Shown in pieces: positions 19,887 to 29,093 of a DNA stretch of 64,000 bases. Within the stretch, counting starts at the first letter, position 1, and each line of letters starts with the position of its first letter. Made by a program: the position numbers and the translations under genes. Source of the DNA: Alphaproteobacteria bacterium (GTDB taxonomy: Bacteria > Pseudomonadota > Alphaproteobacteria > SMXS01); assembly GCA_016124315.1 (NCBI GenBank), contig WGNW01000025.1, positions 50,484-114,483 on the forward strand. Direction: 5' to 3'. The notes under the pieces are model-generated. The model did not search any database. It had not been told where the DNA came from and worked only from the letters and a program-made list of their open reading frames with translations.

Positions 19887-21617
19887 TCAGCGGGAGTCGA
19901 GGACGATCACCCGGTTGCGCCCGGCTCCCTTGGCGGCGTAGAGGGCGGCGTCCACGCGGCCCAGGGTATCCACCACCGGTTCGCCTTCCACCGCAAGCGC
20001 GGCGCCGATGCTGATGGTGACGCGCAGCTCGTGGGCGTCGTCGAGCACGAACGGCCGCTCGCTGAGCTGCATGGCGATGTTGCGGGCAATGGTCCCGAGC
20101 GTCTCGTCCGAGCACTCGGCGATCAGGGCCACGAACTCGTCGCCGCCCCAGCGGGCGCAGATGTCGTAGCTGCGCAGCCCCGCGCGCAGCCGGTGGGCCA
20201 GTTCCGCCAGCTCCTTGTCGCCGGCGCTGTGCCCCGAAGTGTCGTTGACCGCCTTGAAGTGGTCGATGTCGATGAGCAGGAGGCCGAGCGTCTGGCCGCT
20301 TCGGCTGGCACGGTTCCGTTCGGCCTCCACCGCCTGGATGAAGCCGCGACGGTTGAACACCTCGGTCAGCGGGTCGACATGCGCCAGCCGTTCCAGCTTC
20401 TCGGTGCGCTCGCGCACCCGATCCTCGAGCAGCCTGGTGTTCTCGCCGACCGTTCTTGCCATGTCGGCGAACGACTCGGACAACCGGCCAATCTCGTCGT
20501 CGACGGAATCGATGGCGGCGGCGTCGAAATCCCCCTGGCGCACCCGGCGCACCGAGTCCTCCAGCCGCCCCAGGCGGACGAGCACCAGCTGGCGGAACAG
20601 GATGGTGATCAGCAGCGTAGCGACCGCCAGGGCGACTACGAGGAACGCGCCGATGGGATTGAACAGCTGGCGGTCGATCAGCGTGTCGACGTCCATCAGG
20701 GTGACGTTGAACCAGCCAATCTGCTGAAGGTACCCCACGCCCGCGAGCACCCAGCGGCCGCCCACATGCACGAAGCGGGATTCCACGTGGTCCGGATTCT
20801 CGGCCACGCTCTTCATCATCGCGGCAATTTCCTGGCGCCCCTCCGCGTGGTCGACCAGCCGGAAGATGGTCTTCTTCGACTTGGCGTCCTTGGTCAGGCT
20901 GTGGAAATCCACCATCCGCGGGTCGCGGTGGGCCTGGATCGCGCCGGCGTGGTCCACGAACATGCTGTCGATGCCCTCCTGGGGCAGATCGACCACCTCG
21001 CGGATGAACTGGGTGAGGTCGATGCCGGTGCCGACCACGCCGATGGTCGCGCCGTCCCGGCGCACCGGGCAGTTCACCCAGACCTTGGTGACCCGGATGT
21101 TGTCGTCGTGGTCGACGTTGAGCTGGCAGTCCGGGCTGGTGGCCACGGTCTTGAAGTACCAGCCGTCCCTCGGGTTGCCGGGGCTGACCGTGTAGCGCAG
21201 CTGGTGGCCGTCGTAGCTGTCGTCGCGGTCGTTGAAATAGTAGTGGCCGGACCGGCCGATGACGAAGAAGTAGCTGTGGTCCTCGAAGGTCTGCCGGTAG
21301 TGCTCCAGTTCGGCGATGCCGCGCTGCTTCTTGCCCGCATCCTCCTCGTCGGCCGCCCACGACACGATCGCCGGCGAGCGGGCCAGCGTCTGGGCGAGGG
21401 ACGCCTCGCGGAACAGGGTCTCGAGGCCGCGATACCGGTCGAACTGGACCTGCTTTTCCGCGAACAGCGTCCCCAGGCGCATGACCACCGCGTTGACCAG
21501 ATGGTCGAACGCGACGAAGGCGCCCGCCGCCGTGACGACGAAGATCGCAACGGTGAGGAGGAGAACTCGTATCTGCAGGCTGGCCTTCATCGGCAAGCCG
21601 TTGCGGCGCTCGGCCAT
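19887..21617 (-). CDS. Diguanylate cyclase with periplasmic Cache-type sensor, HAMP and GGDEF domains
   Basis: N-terminal TM, sensor region (SGHYYFNDRDDS...GVVGTGIDLTQF), second TM, HAMP-like segment, RSYD-ICARW-GGDEF. Confidence 0.9.
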   Translation of the reverse strand: MAERRNGLPMKASLQIRVLLLTVAIFVVTAAGAFVAFDHLVNAVVMRLGTLFAEKQVQFDRYRGLETLFREASLAQTLARSPAIVSWAADEEDAGKKQRGIAELEHYRQTFEDHSYFFVIGRSGHYYFNDRDDSYDGHQLRYTVSPGNPRDGWYFKTVATSPDCQLNVDHDDNIRVTKVWVNCPVRRDGATIGVVGTGIDLTQFIREVVDLPQEGIDSMFVDHAGAIQAHRDPRMVDFHSLTKDAKSKKTIFRLVDHAEGRQEIAAMMKSVAENPDHVESRFVHVGGRWVLAGVGYLQQIGWFNVTLMDVDTLIDRQLFNPIGAFLVVALAVATLLITILFRQLVLVRLGRLEDSVRRVRQGDFDAAAIDSVDDEIGRLSESFADMARTVGENTRLLEDRVRERTEKLERLAHVDPLTEVFNRRGFIQAVEAERNRASRSGQTLGLLLIDIDHFKAVNDTSGHSAGDKELAELAHRLRAGLRSYDICARWGGDEFVALIAECSDETLGTIARNIAMQLSERPFVLDDAHELRVTISIGAALAVEGEPVVDTLGRVDAALYAAKGAGRNRVIVLDSR

Positions 21618-21736
21618 TGCGGCCCCCGGGCGTTGGTCCCTTAGACCTGAGGTCTTATCCCAACTGGGGGAGACGCCTCCACAAAAACCTCACAGCCGCG
21701 TCGGGCGCCGCCGCTTTGCGCAAGGGTGGGCGGAGG

Positions 21737-23320
21737 TCAGTCGCGGATGTCCTTGTGGACGGTCTCGGGCAGCAGGAACAAGCACACGAGGAAGCCCATC
21801 GCCACGATGCCGACCATGTACCAGAGGCCGGCATAGACGTTGCCGGTGGAGACGATGATGTACTGGGAGACGAACGGCAGGAAGCCGCCGAACCAGCCCA
21901 CGCCGAAATGGTAGGGCACCGACATCGAGGTGTAGCGCACCCGCGCCGGAAACAGCTCGGTGAGGATCGCCGCCACCGGCCCGTAGGCCAGCGACGAGAG
22001 CAGTATCAGCCCGAGGACGATCAGGATCACCAGCGGATAGTTGATGTCGGCGCCGCCGCCCGCAGCCGGGTAGCCTGCCGCCGAGAGCGCCTGCTCGATG
22101 CCGGGCTTGTCGAAGCCCGAGACGGTCTGGCCGCCCACCGAGACCACGACGTCCTGTCCCGGCACGCCCGGCGCCCGCTGGTAGCTGATGCCGTTCTTGG
22201 ACAAGTACTCCATGACCAGGGCGCAGTCCCGCTTCTGTTTCTGGGCCAGCACGTTGTAGGGACAGTTGGTGGACTCCACGGTGACCGGCGCGCGGTCCAT
22301 GGCGGCCGAAAGCGCCGGGTTGGCGGCGCCCGCCAGGGCATGGAACAGCGGAAACACCAGGATGATCGACAGGCCGTAGCCGGCGAGCAGCACCTTCTTG
22401 CGGCCGATCTTGTCGGACAGCCAGCCGCACAGGATCATCAGCGGCATCCCGAGGGTGACGGAGATCGCCATGATGATCTCGGCCTGGGTGTCGCTGAGCT
22501 GGACCGTGTCGCGCAGGAAGAACAGGGTGGAGAACTGCGCCGTGTACCAGATCACCGTGTGGCCCGCCGCGACGCCGAACAGGGCGATCAGCACCAGCCG
22601 CGTGTTCTTCCAGGTGGAGAAGGCGTCGCGGATGGGATTGGACGACGTCTTACCCTCGTCCTTCATCTTCTGGTAGACGGGGCTCTCCGAAAGCTTCAGC
22701 CGGATGTAGAGGGAAATCGCCAGGATCACCAGGGAGAACGCGAAGGGGATGCGCCAGCCCCACGCCGTGAAGGTCGCCTCGGAGACGAGATGCTTGCTGG
22801 CCAGCACGACGATGATCGACAGCAGGAAGCCCATGCCCGCCGACATCTGGATGAAGCTGGTGAACAGGCCGCGCTTGCCGGACGAGGCGTGCTCGGCCAC
22901 ATAGATCGCGGCGCCGCCATATTCGCCGCCCAGCGCCAGGCCCTGCGCCAGCCGGAGGGTGACGAGAATGACGGGCGCCCAGATGCCGATGGTGGTGAAA
23001 TCGGGAATGATGGAGATGGCCGCGGTCGCCAGACCCATGATCGAGATGGTGATCAGGAAGGTGTACTTGCGGCCGATGAGATCGCCCAGGTGGCCGAAGA
23101 CGATGCCGCCCAGCGGCCGCACCAGGAAGCCGGCGGCGAACACCGCCAGGGACTTCAGAAAGCCGGCGGTGCCGCTCTCGCCCGGGAAGAAGTGCTGCGC
23201 CAGCAGGCCGGCCAGCGTGCCATAGATGAAGAAGTCGTACCATTCGAAGACCGTGCCCAGGGTGGACGCGGTGATCACCAGGCGGGTGCGATTCCCGAGT
23301 GAGTTCGCTGAAGTCGACAT
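21737..23320 (-). CDS. MFS transporter, metabolite:H+ symporter (MHS) family
   Basis: STLGTVFEWYDFFIYGTLAGLLAQHFFPG, RPLGGIVFGHLGDLIGRKYTFL, RLAQGLALGGEYGGAAIYVAEHA. Confidence 0.9.
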   Translation of the reverse strand: MSTSANSLGNRTRLVITASTLGTVFEWYDFFIYGTLAGLLAQHFFPGESGTAGFLKSLAVFAAGFLVRPLGGIVFGHLGDLIGRKYTFLITISIMGLATAAISIIPDFTTIGIWAPVILVTLRLAQGLALGGEYGGAAIYVAEHASSGKRGLFTSFIQMSAGMGFLLSIIVVLASKHLVSEATFTAWGWRIPFAFSLVILAISLYIRLKLSESPVYQKMKDEGKTSSNPIRDAFSTWKNTRLVLIALFGVAAGHTVIWYTAQFSTLFFLRDTVQLSDTQAEIIMAISVTLGMPLMILCGWLSDKIGRKKVLLAGYGLSIILVFPLFHALAGAANPALSAAMDRAPVTVESTNCPYNVLAQKQKRDCALVMEYLSKNGISYQRAPGVPGQDVVVSVGGQTVSGFDKPGIEQALSAAGYPAAGGGADINYPLVILIVLGLILLSSLAYGPVAAILTELFPARVRYTSMSVPYHFGVGWFGGFLPFVSQYIIVSTGNVYAGLWYMVGIVAMGFLVCLFLLPETVHKDIRD

Positions 23321-23494
23321 GGGCTGTCCCGATTGAGTGGCTGACACGCTGAACCGGAACGCGGACCCGCGCGGCGCTGGACGCCTTCTTCCCCCGTCTG
23401 ACGCTTCTCGGCGGCGCCAGCTACGGCGACTTCCTACCCCGGTTGATCCGTCATACAGGGGTCGCGGTGGTTCTACAAGACTTAGGGGCGCCGC

Positions 23495-24007
23495 TCAGTG
23501 CCGGGGTTCGATCTTGTGGGCGCGGGCGGTGATCAGGTCCATCAGCGCCAGCAGCACGCCGGTGACCACGAAGGCGAGGTGCACGATGACCAGCCACATC
23601 AGCACCTCCTTGTCCACTTCGGCGGCCCTCATGAACTGCTTGAGCAGCTGGATGCCGGAGATGGCGACGATCGAGGCGATCAGCTTCAGCTTCAGCCCGC
23701 TGAAATCCACCTTGCCCATCCACTCGGGCTTGTCCTCGTGGTCGCCCACATGGATCTTGGAGACGAAGTTCTCGTAGCCGGAGAAGATCACGATCAGCAT
23801 GAGATTGCCGGCCAGCGACAGGTCGATCAGGGTAAGCAGCGACAGGATCATGTTGGTGTCGGACAGCTCGAGCACCGTCGGCACGATGTGCGCGAACTCC
23901 TGGATGAACTTGACCATCAGCAGCGCGAGCGCCGCCACCAGCCCGAAATAGAACGGCGCCATAAGCCACCGGCTGGCGAACATGACGTTCTCGAGAAATC
24001 GTTCCAT
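23495..24007 (-). CDS. TIGR00645/YqhA family membrane protein
   Basis: 170 aa MERFLENVMFASRWLMAPFYFGLVAALALLMVKF...SLLTLIDLSLAGNLMLIVIFSGYENFVSKI. Confidence 0.88.
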   Translation of the reverse strand: MERFLENVMFASRWLMAPFYFGLVAALALLMVKFIQEFAHIVPTVLELSDTNMILSLLTLIDLSLAGNLMLIVIFSGYENFVSKIHVGDHEDKPEWMGKVDFSGLKLKLIASIVAISGIQLLKQFMRAAEVDKEVLMWLVIVHLAFVVTGVLLALMDLITARAHKIEPRH

Positions 24008-24146
24008 GACCCCCTCGTCTTCATGAACCGGATAACCGCTGGCAAGGTATTCATCGCGGCCGCGAATGAAAGCGGAATTTTGCGACGGCTTCCATGCCCG
24101 CGCCTGCACCGATCTGCTATAGGGAGGTCCCCAACCGGAGCCCGTC

Positions 24147-24926
24147 ATGACCGAACCGTCCGCCACCCTGTTGCTGCCCGGCGACCCGCCGCCCTTCGAG
24201 CTGGTCAACCCCGGCGGCGGCTCGACGGCCGTGCTGATCTGCGACCACGCCGCCAACCGGATTCCGGGCCGGCTGGGCGACCTGGGGCTCGCCCCGGGCC
24301 GCATCGAGGAGCACATCGCCTGGGACCCGGGCGCCGCGGCGGTCGCCCGCCGGCTGTCGGTGCTGCTGGACGCGCCGCTGGTGCTGAGCGGCTATTCGCG
24401 CCTGGTGGTCGACTGCAACCGGCCGCCGGCGAGCCCCCAGTCCATGGCGCCGGCGAGCGCCGGCGTGCCCGTGCCGGCAAACGCCGAGATCGGCGCGGCC
24501 GAGCGCGCGGCCCGGCTGGCCGAATTGTTCCATCCCTACCACGACGCGGTGGAAGCCCTGCTGGACGAACGGGCCGGTCGGCCCAGCCTGCTGCTGTCCA
24601 TCCACAGCTTCACCCCGGACATCGGCGACGGCCCCCGCCCGTGGCAGGTCGCCCTCGCCTACGGACGGGACGGCCGGCTGGCGCGGCTGCTGCTGGCGGC
24701 GCTCCGGTGCGAGCCGGAACTGACGGTGGGCGACAACCAGCCCTACGCGGTGACCGACGATACGGACTACTCGATCCCCGTCCACGGCGAGCGGCGGGGC
24801 ATTCCCCACGTGCTGGTCGAGATGCGCCAGGACGGCCTGCGCGAAGCCGGCGGCGCCGACCGATGGGCCGCGCGCCTCGCCGGCGCCTACCGGGCCGTTG
24901 AAGCCGACGCCCTGGCGCTGCCCTGA
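24147..24926 (+). CDS. N-formylglutamate amidohydrolase family protein
   Basis: VLICDHAANRIPGRLGDLGL, VVDCNRPP, LLLSIHSFTPDIG, HVLVEMRQDGL. Confidence 0.88.
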   Translation: MTEPSATLLLPGDPPPFELVNPGGGSTAVLICDHAANRIPGRLGDLGLAPGRIEEHIAWDPGAAAVARRLSVLLDAPLVLSGYSRLVVDCNRPPASPQSMAPASAGVPVPANAEIGAAERAARLAELFHPYHDAVEALLDERAGRPSLLLSIHSFTPDIGDGPRPWQVALAYGRDGRLARLLLAALRCEPELTVGDNQPYAVTDDTDYSIPVHGERRGIPHVLVEMRQDGLREAGGADRWAARLAGAYRAVEADALALP

Positions 24927-24935
24927 AAGCCGGGC

Positions 24936-25799
24936 TCAGGCAGCCGGCGACTCCCGCGGAACCTCGTCGGTCCACACCGTGAAGCGGCGCAGGCAGGCGG
25001 GCCCGAAGCTGTTGCTGATCGCCACGTCCGACGCGTCGCGGCCGCGCGCGAGCATGATCCGGCCGATGCGCGGACGGTTGTGCCTGGCGTCGAAGGTGAA
25101 CCACTGGCCCTCGAGGAACACCTCGAACCAGGCCGAGAAGTCCATCGGATCGGGCACCGGCGGCACGCCGATGTCGCCCAGGTAGCCGGTGCAGTAGCGG
25201 GCCGGAATGTTCAGGCAGCGGCACAGGGTGATGGCCAGATGGGCGAAGTCGCGGCACACGCCCTTGCCCTCGACGAAGGCGTCCGACGCAGTCCGGGTGG
25301 ACCGCGCGTCCGGATAGCTGAAGCGCAGGTGGCCATGCACGAAGTCGCACACCGCCTGCACCCTGTCCCAGCCGCCCGCGATATGGCCGAAGTGCGACCA
25401 GGCGAAATCGGCGAGACGATCGGTTTCGCAGTAGCGGCTGCCGAGCAGGAACCCGAGCACGTCGTCCGGAAGCTGGTCGACCGGCACCTGCCGCGCGTTG
25501 GGCGCCACCAGGTCGGGCAGGCCGCTGTCCTTCACCAGGCCATCGGCGAAGATGCGGATGCGGCCGGCGGGCACGGTCAGCCGCGTGCACCAGTTGCCGA
25601 AGCCATCCATGTAGGCATGGAGTGGGAGTTCCGGGTCGGTGTACATCGTATCGGGCACGATGACGTCGCCCGAACGGGAGGAATGGATGTTGAGCATCAG
25701 GATCATGGGCGTGTCCTGAGAGCAGTCGAAGATCAGGTCGTACCCGACCCGGATCTGCATGACCTGCCGGCGGGTATAGATGGACGTGACGTCGTTCAT
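24936..25799 (-). CDS. Transglutaminase-like domain protein
   Basis: GKGVCRDFAHLAITLCRCLNIPARYCTGYLGD...MDFSAWFEVFLEGQWFTFDARHNRPRIGRIMLARGRDASDVAI. Confidence 0.9.
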   Translation of the reverse strand: MNDVTSIYTRRQVMQIRVGYDLIFDCSQDTPMILMLNIHSSRSGDVIVPDTMYTDPELPLHAYMDGFGNWCTRLTVPAGRIRIFADGLVKDSGLPDLVAPNARQVPVDQLPDDVLGFLLGSRYCETDRLADFAWSHFGHIAGGWDRVQAVCDFVHGHLRFSYPDARSTRTASDAFVEGKGVCRDFAHLAITLCRCLNIPARYCTGYLGDIGVPPVPDPMDFSAWFEVFLEGQWFTFDARHNRPRIGRIMLARGRDASDVAISNSFGPACLRRFTVWTDEVPRESPAA

Positions 25800-25940
25800 G
25801 GCGAAGGTCCATAGCGTAAGCCGGCTGAAGGGCCGGGCCGCGATTTCCGGGAAGCTGGAGCCTGGCCGCACGCAGGACAGGCTCCCGAGACTATTCAGCT
25901 TTTACGACCCGGCGAGGCAAAGGTTCCCGCCGGGCGTGCA

Positions 25941-26495
25941 TCATGCCCGCGCGTGAACGCCTTCGCGCACTTCCTCCACCACCTTGCGGACGAAGGCCGG
26001 CAGGTCGTCGGGCGAGCGGCTGGTGACGATTCCCTTGTCGACGACCACCTCCTCGTCGCGCCAGCGGCCCCCCGCGTTCTCCACGTCGGTGCGGATCGAC
26101 CAGTAGGAGGTCACTGCCCGGTCCTTGAGCAGCCCGGCCTCGACCAGCATCCACGGGCCGTGGCAGATGGCGGCCACCACCTTGCCCTGGCGCGCGAACT
26201 CCCGCACCAGGCCGACCGCCTTCTCGTTGCGGCGAAGATGGTCGGGATTGATCACCCCGCCGGGCAGCACGATGGCCTCGTAGTCGCCGGCGTCGACGGC
26301 GTCCAGCGCCTTGTCGACAGGCACGGTGTCGGCCCAGTCGCCCTTCTGCCACGCCTTGATGCTGCCCGCTTCGGGCGCGGCGACGTGCACCGTAGCGCCG
26401 GCCTTGCGCAACTCGTCACGGGGGTAAAGCAGTTCCGAACGCTCGAAACCGTCGGTGGCGAGGATCAGGATGCGGGCGTTCTTGATGTCGGACAT
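25941..26495 (-). CDS. Type 1 glutamine amidotransferase/DJ-1/PfpI family
   Basis: NARILILATDGFERSELLYPRDEL, VVAAICHGPWMLVEAG nucleophile elbow. Confidence 0.9.
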   Translation of the reverse strand: MSDIKNARILILATDGFERSELLYPRDELRKAGATVHVAAPEAGSIKAWQKGDWADTVPVDKALDAVDAGDYEAIVLPGGVINPDHLRRNEKAVGLVREFARQGKVVAAICHGPWMLVEAGLLKDRAVTSYWSIRTDVENAGGRWRDEEVVVDKGIVTSRSPDDLPAFVRKVVEEVREGVHARA

Positions 26496-26605
26496 GGGGG
26501 CTCCTTCTCGATGGATGACGTGAAAGACCTCGCCCGATTCAACAGCCCGGGGAGAGCGTTGTTCCGCGTTTCCGGGATAACGACGGCGGAATGTTCAGGG
26601 GCCGC

Positions 26606-26767
26606 TCAGTCGCGGCTGGCGATGATCCAGACCGCGTGGATGATGCCCGGGATGTAGCCGAGCAGGGTGAGCAGGATGTTGAGCCAGAAGGCGCCCGCGA
26701 AGCCCACCTGCAGGAACACGCCGAGCGGCGGCAGCAGGATGGCGACGATGATGCGAAGCAGGTCCAT
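26606..26767 (-). CDS. YqaE/Pmp3 family membrane protein
   Basis: 53 aa MDLLRIIVAILLPPLGVFLQVGFAGAFWLNILLTLLGYIPGIIHAVWII. Confidence 0.9.
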   Translation of the reverse strand: MDLLRIIVAILLPPLGVFLQVGFAGAFWLNILLTLLGYIPGIIHAVWIIASRD

Positions 26768-26864
26768 GAAGGTCTCCCGTTGGGGTTTCCGGAGGCCCGC
26801 AGCGGAACCGCGGGGGCACCCGCCTTGAACAGCGCGCACCGGGGAATGGTTCCGAAACGATGGC

Positions 26865-27242
26865 TCAGATAGCTGCCGTCGCCGGTTCCGCCGGCGCCGC
26901 GGCGGGCGGCGGCTCGATGTGCCTGCCCCAACGGTCGGAGTAGTGGAACACCAGGGCCACGCCGACCACCGCGACCAGCTGCAGCAGCATCAGGCTCAGC
27001 GGGCCGTAGCCGACGATCCGGGCGGCGAGCGGGCGCGGCTTCGACAGCCTCAGTGTCGCCACCAGCGCGGCGACCGCCGCGATCAGCGCCGCCGCCTGCC
27101 AGCCGAACAGCACGCCGAGCCGGTTCATGCCGCGGGTGAAGCCGAAATCGGTCGGCTCGGTCACCGCGAACATGCCGAAGGAAAGCGCGAACAGCGCCAG
27201 CCAGATCAGCGCCAGCCCGTAGACGATCCAAACACCGCGCAT
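26865..27242 (-). CDS. Hypothetical multi-TM membrane protein (possible last gene of the beta-repeat operon)
   Basis: MRGVWIVYGLALIWLALFALSFGMFAVTE...; about 4 TM; only 19 nt from the upstream gene's stop. Confidence 0.6.
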   Translation of the reverse strand: MRGVWIVYGLALIWLALFALSFGMFAVTEPTDFGFTRGMNRLGVLFGWQAAALIAAVAALVATLRLSKPRPLAARIVGYGPLSLMLLQLVAVVGVALVFHYSDRWGRHIEPPPAAAPAEPATAAI

Positions 27243-27261
27243 CGCTCCATCCCCCAAAAGG

Positions 27262-28179
27262 CTAGCCTGCCAGCCCTGCATGGTTCCCCAAGTCGGCGCC
27301 GATGTCATCCTTCATGCGAAAGCGCAGGCCGACGGCGAGGCGCCGCGCCGCGCCCACCGTCGGGCAGGTCCAGCGGACGAGGCCGTAGGGGCTGCCGCAG
27401 ATCGCCGGCGCCGGACCCAGGCACCGCCGCCGCAGCCGGCGCCAGGACGGCGACGTTCGCATATGCGCCAGCACCCCTTCCAGCTCGCCGGCGCCCTCGG
27501 CGACCGCCTGCTCCACCGCCAGCATCAGGTCGCCCGCTTCCGGATAGAACGGCGAGAGCGAGGCGGCGCGCGCCTCGTCCTCCCCCGCCCAGACCGCCGC
27601 GTCCGCGATCATGGCGCAGGCTTCGGCGTAGCCGGGCACCCGCTGCAGGCCGAGCGCGGCAAGCAGGGCGACGGCGTTGGCGTTGACCGTGCAGTCGGCG
27701 ATGGCGGGCTCGGGGCCGGGGCGCAGCCAGGTCTTGAAGGCGCCGACCCGCGCCCATGGCGGGCCGGGTTGCACGGTCGCCAGCAGCCGGTGGCCGACCA
27801 CCGTGCGACAGGCAATCCGGCGCGCGTCCTCCCGCTCGAGCCAGCCGGCGCGCCACAGCAGCAGGACCATGATCGCCGTGTCGTCGGCATCCTCGGCGAG
27901 GTCGGGCGCCCAGCCGGGCCGCAGGTCGGCCGGCCAGAAGCGGAATCCCCCGTTGGGACCTCGGCATCGCTGCAGCATACGCAGCGCCGCGTCCCGGCCC
28001 GCCCGGCCCAGCACCGCCGGCGCGTCGGGTCCAAGGGCGCGCAGCACCTGGGCCACGGCGAAGCCGTTGCGATCGACGGCGTCGAGGCCGCCGCCGCTCA
28101 GCTGGCAGGGGAAGGAGCCGTCGGCGTCCTGAAGCGATGCCAGGGCGGGGATCAGGGCCGGAGGCCGACCTGCATCCAC
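27262..28179 (-). CDS. Prenyltransferase/squalene-oxidase-repeat protein, class II terpene cyclase-like
   Basis: LASLQDADGSF (QW-like), GPNGGFRFWP, DADDTAIMVLLLWRAG (DxDDTA catalytic motif, codons at 27874-27891), FKTWLRPGPEPAIADCTVNANAVALLAALG. Probable GTG start at 28179 (start uncertain), overlapping the upstream gene. Confidence 0.7.
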   Translation of the reverse strand: MDAGRPPALIPALASLQDADGSFPCQLSGGGLDAVDRNGFAVAQVLRALGPDAPAVLGRAGRDAALRMLQRCRGPNGGFRFWPADLRPGWAPDLAEDADDTAIMVLLLWRAGWLEREDARRIACRTVVGHRLLATVQPGPPWARVGAFKTWLRPGPEPAIADCTVNANAVALLAALGLQRVPGYAEACAMIADAAVWAGEDEARAASLSPFYPEAGDLMLAVEQAVAEGAGELEGVLAHMRTSPSWRRLRRRCLGPAPAICGSPYGLVRWTCPTVGAARRLAVGLRFRMKDDIGADLGNHAGLAG

Positions 28180-29093
28180 GGCTTGCCGTCCGCTGCGACG
28201 CCGAAGCCGATCATGCCGTGCCGGCCGTGGCCGTCGCCGCCTCCCTTGCCGAGCACCGCCTCGTAGATGGCCGTATCCCAGCCGTAGCGGCATGCCAGAT
28301 CGCGCAGGGTGCGGCTGACCGCCGCGTCGCCGCCGAGCAGGGGTCCGGCCTGGACGAAGAAGCCGGCCGCGATCAGCCTGCCGTCCAGCATTGCGAGGCT
28401 GAGCCCCGCCGTGCCGGGCAGCAGGTAATCCTCGCAGGGCAGGCCGGTGAGCTGCGAGGCGAGCGCGATCACCGCGGCGGAATCCATGCCGCAGCGGATC
28501 AGCAGCCGCTCGATCTCCCAGATCTCGGGCTTCTGCAGCCGGCCGTAGAGCTCGATGGTTCCGGCGCCCGCGTCGACTCCCGCCATGCGCCAGACGATGC
28601 GCGGCGGGATGGCGTGGAGGATCGACGGCCGCAGCAGTTCCACCGGCAGTTCCGTGCCGGCCATGTCGACGTAGAGCTTGTAGCGGTCGCGCTCGCCGTC
28701 GTGCCGGCCGCCGATCCACGCGCCGAAACGCAGCGGCCGGTCGGCCTGGGGCACCAGCCAGTCGGGCACGTCGGTGTTGACGCCCAGCCCCTGCAGCACG
28801 CCGAGCGCCGACGTCAGGCGGTCGGCCTCGGGCGTGTCCGGCCCGGCGGCCTCGGCGGTCCAGCGCACCGACGCGTCGCGGGACGACCACGACATCTCCA
28901 CCGGGTAGCCGGTATTGGTGAGGCTGCTCGCCCGCCACGCCACCTCGGGCCAGCGGGACCGGCGCGTCGCCCCGAGGGTGGCGCCGAGCGCCCGTCCGGC
29001 GCGACGGACCGCCTGGGGCGCGACGGGCCGGAGCCGGGTGAACGCGTCGTCGAGAAGCGCCGCCTGGGGCGCGATGCGGGCTGCGAAATTCAT
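28152..29093 (-). CDS. Hypothetical protein, possible ABBA-type (aromatic prenyltransferase-like) fold
   Basis: 313 aa with recurrent beta-hairpin/helix-pair pattern (RYKLYVDM, TIELYGRL, LSLAMLDGRLIAAGFFVQ, HGMIGFGVAADGKPWMQVGLRP). ORF is solid; fold suggestion is weak. ATGA overlap with upstream gene. Confidence 0.5.
   Translation of the reverse strand: MNFAARIAPQAALLDDAFTRLRPVAPQAVRRAGRALGATLGATRRSRWPEVAWRASSLTNTGYPVEMSWSSRDASVRWTAEAAGPDTPEADRLTSALGVLQGLGVNTDVPDWLVPQADRPLRFGAWIGGRHDGERDRYKLYVDMAGTELPVELLRPSILHAIPPRIVWRMAGVDAGAGTIELYGRLQKPEIWEIERLLIRCGMDSAAVIALASQLTGLPCEDYLLPGTAGLSLAMLDGRLIAAGFFVQAGPLLGGDAAVSRTLRDLACRYGWDTAIYEAVLGKGGGDGHGRHGMIGFGVAADGKPWMQVGLRP

Noticed and set aside
27262-28938. 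Full 558-aa ORF as the terpene-cyclase-like protein
   Set aside because: The first ~250 residues are Arg/Ala/Gly-rich shadow of the 313-aa gene; real protein likely starts near 28179.
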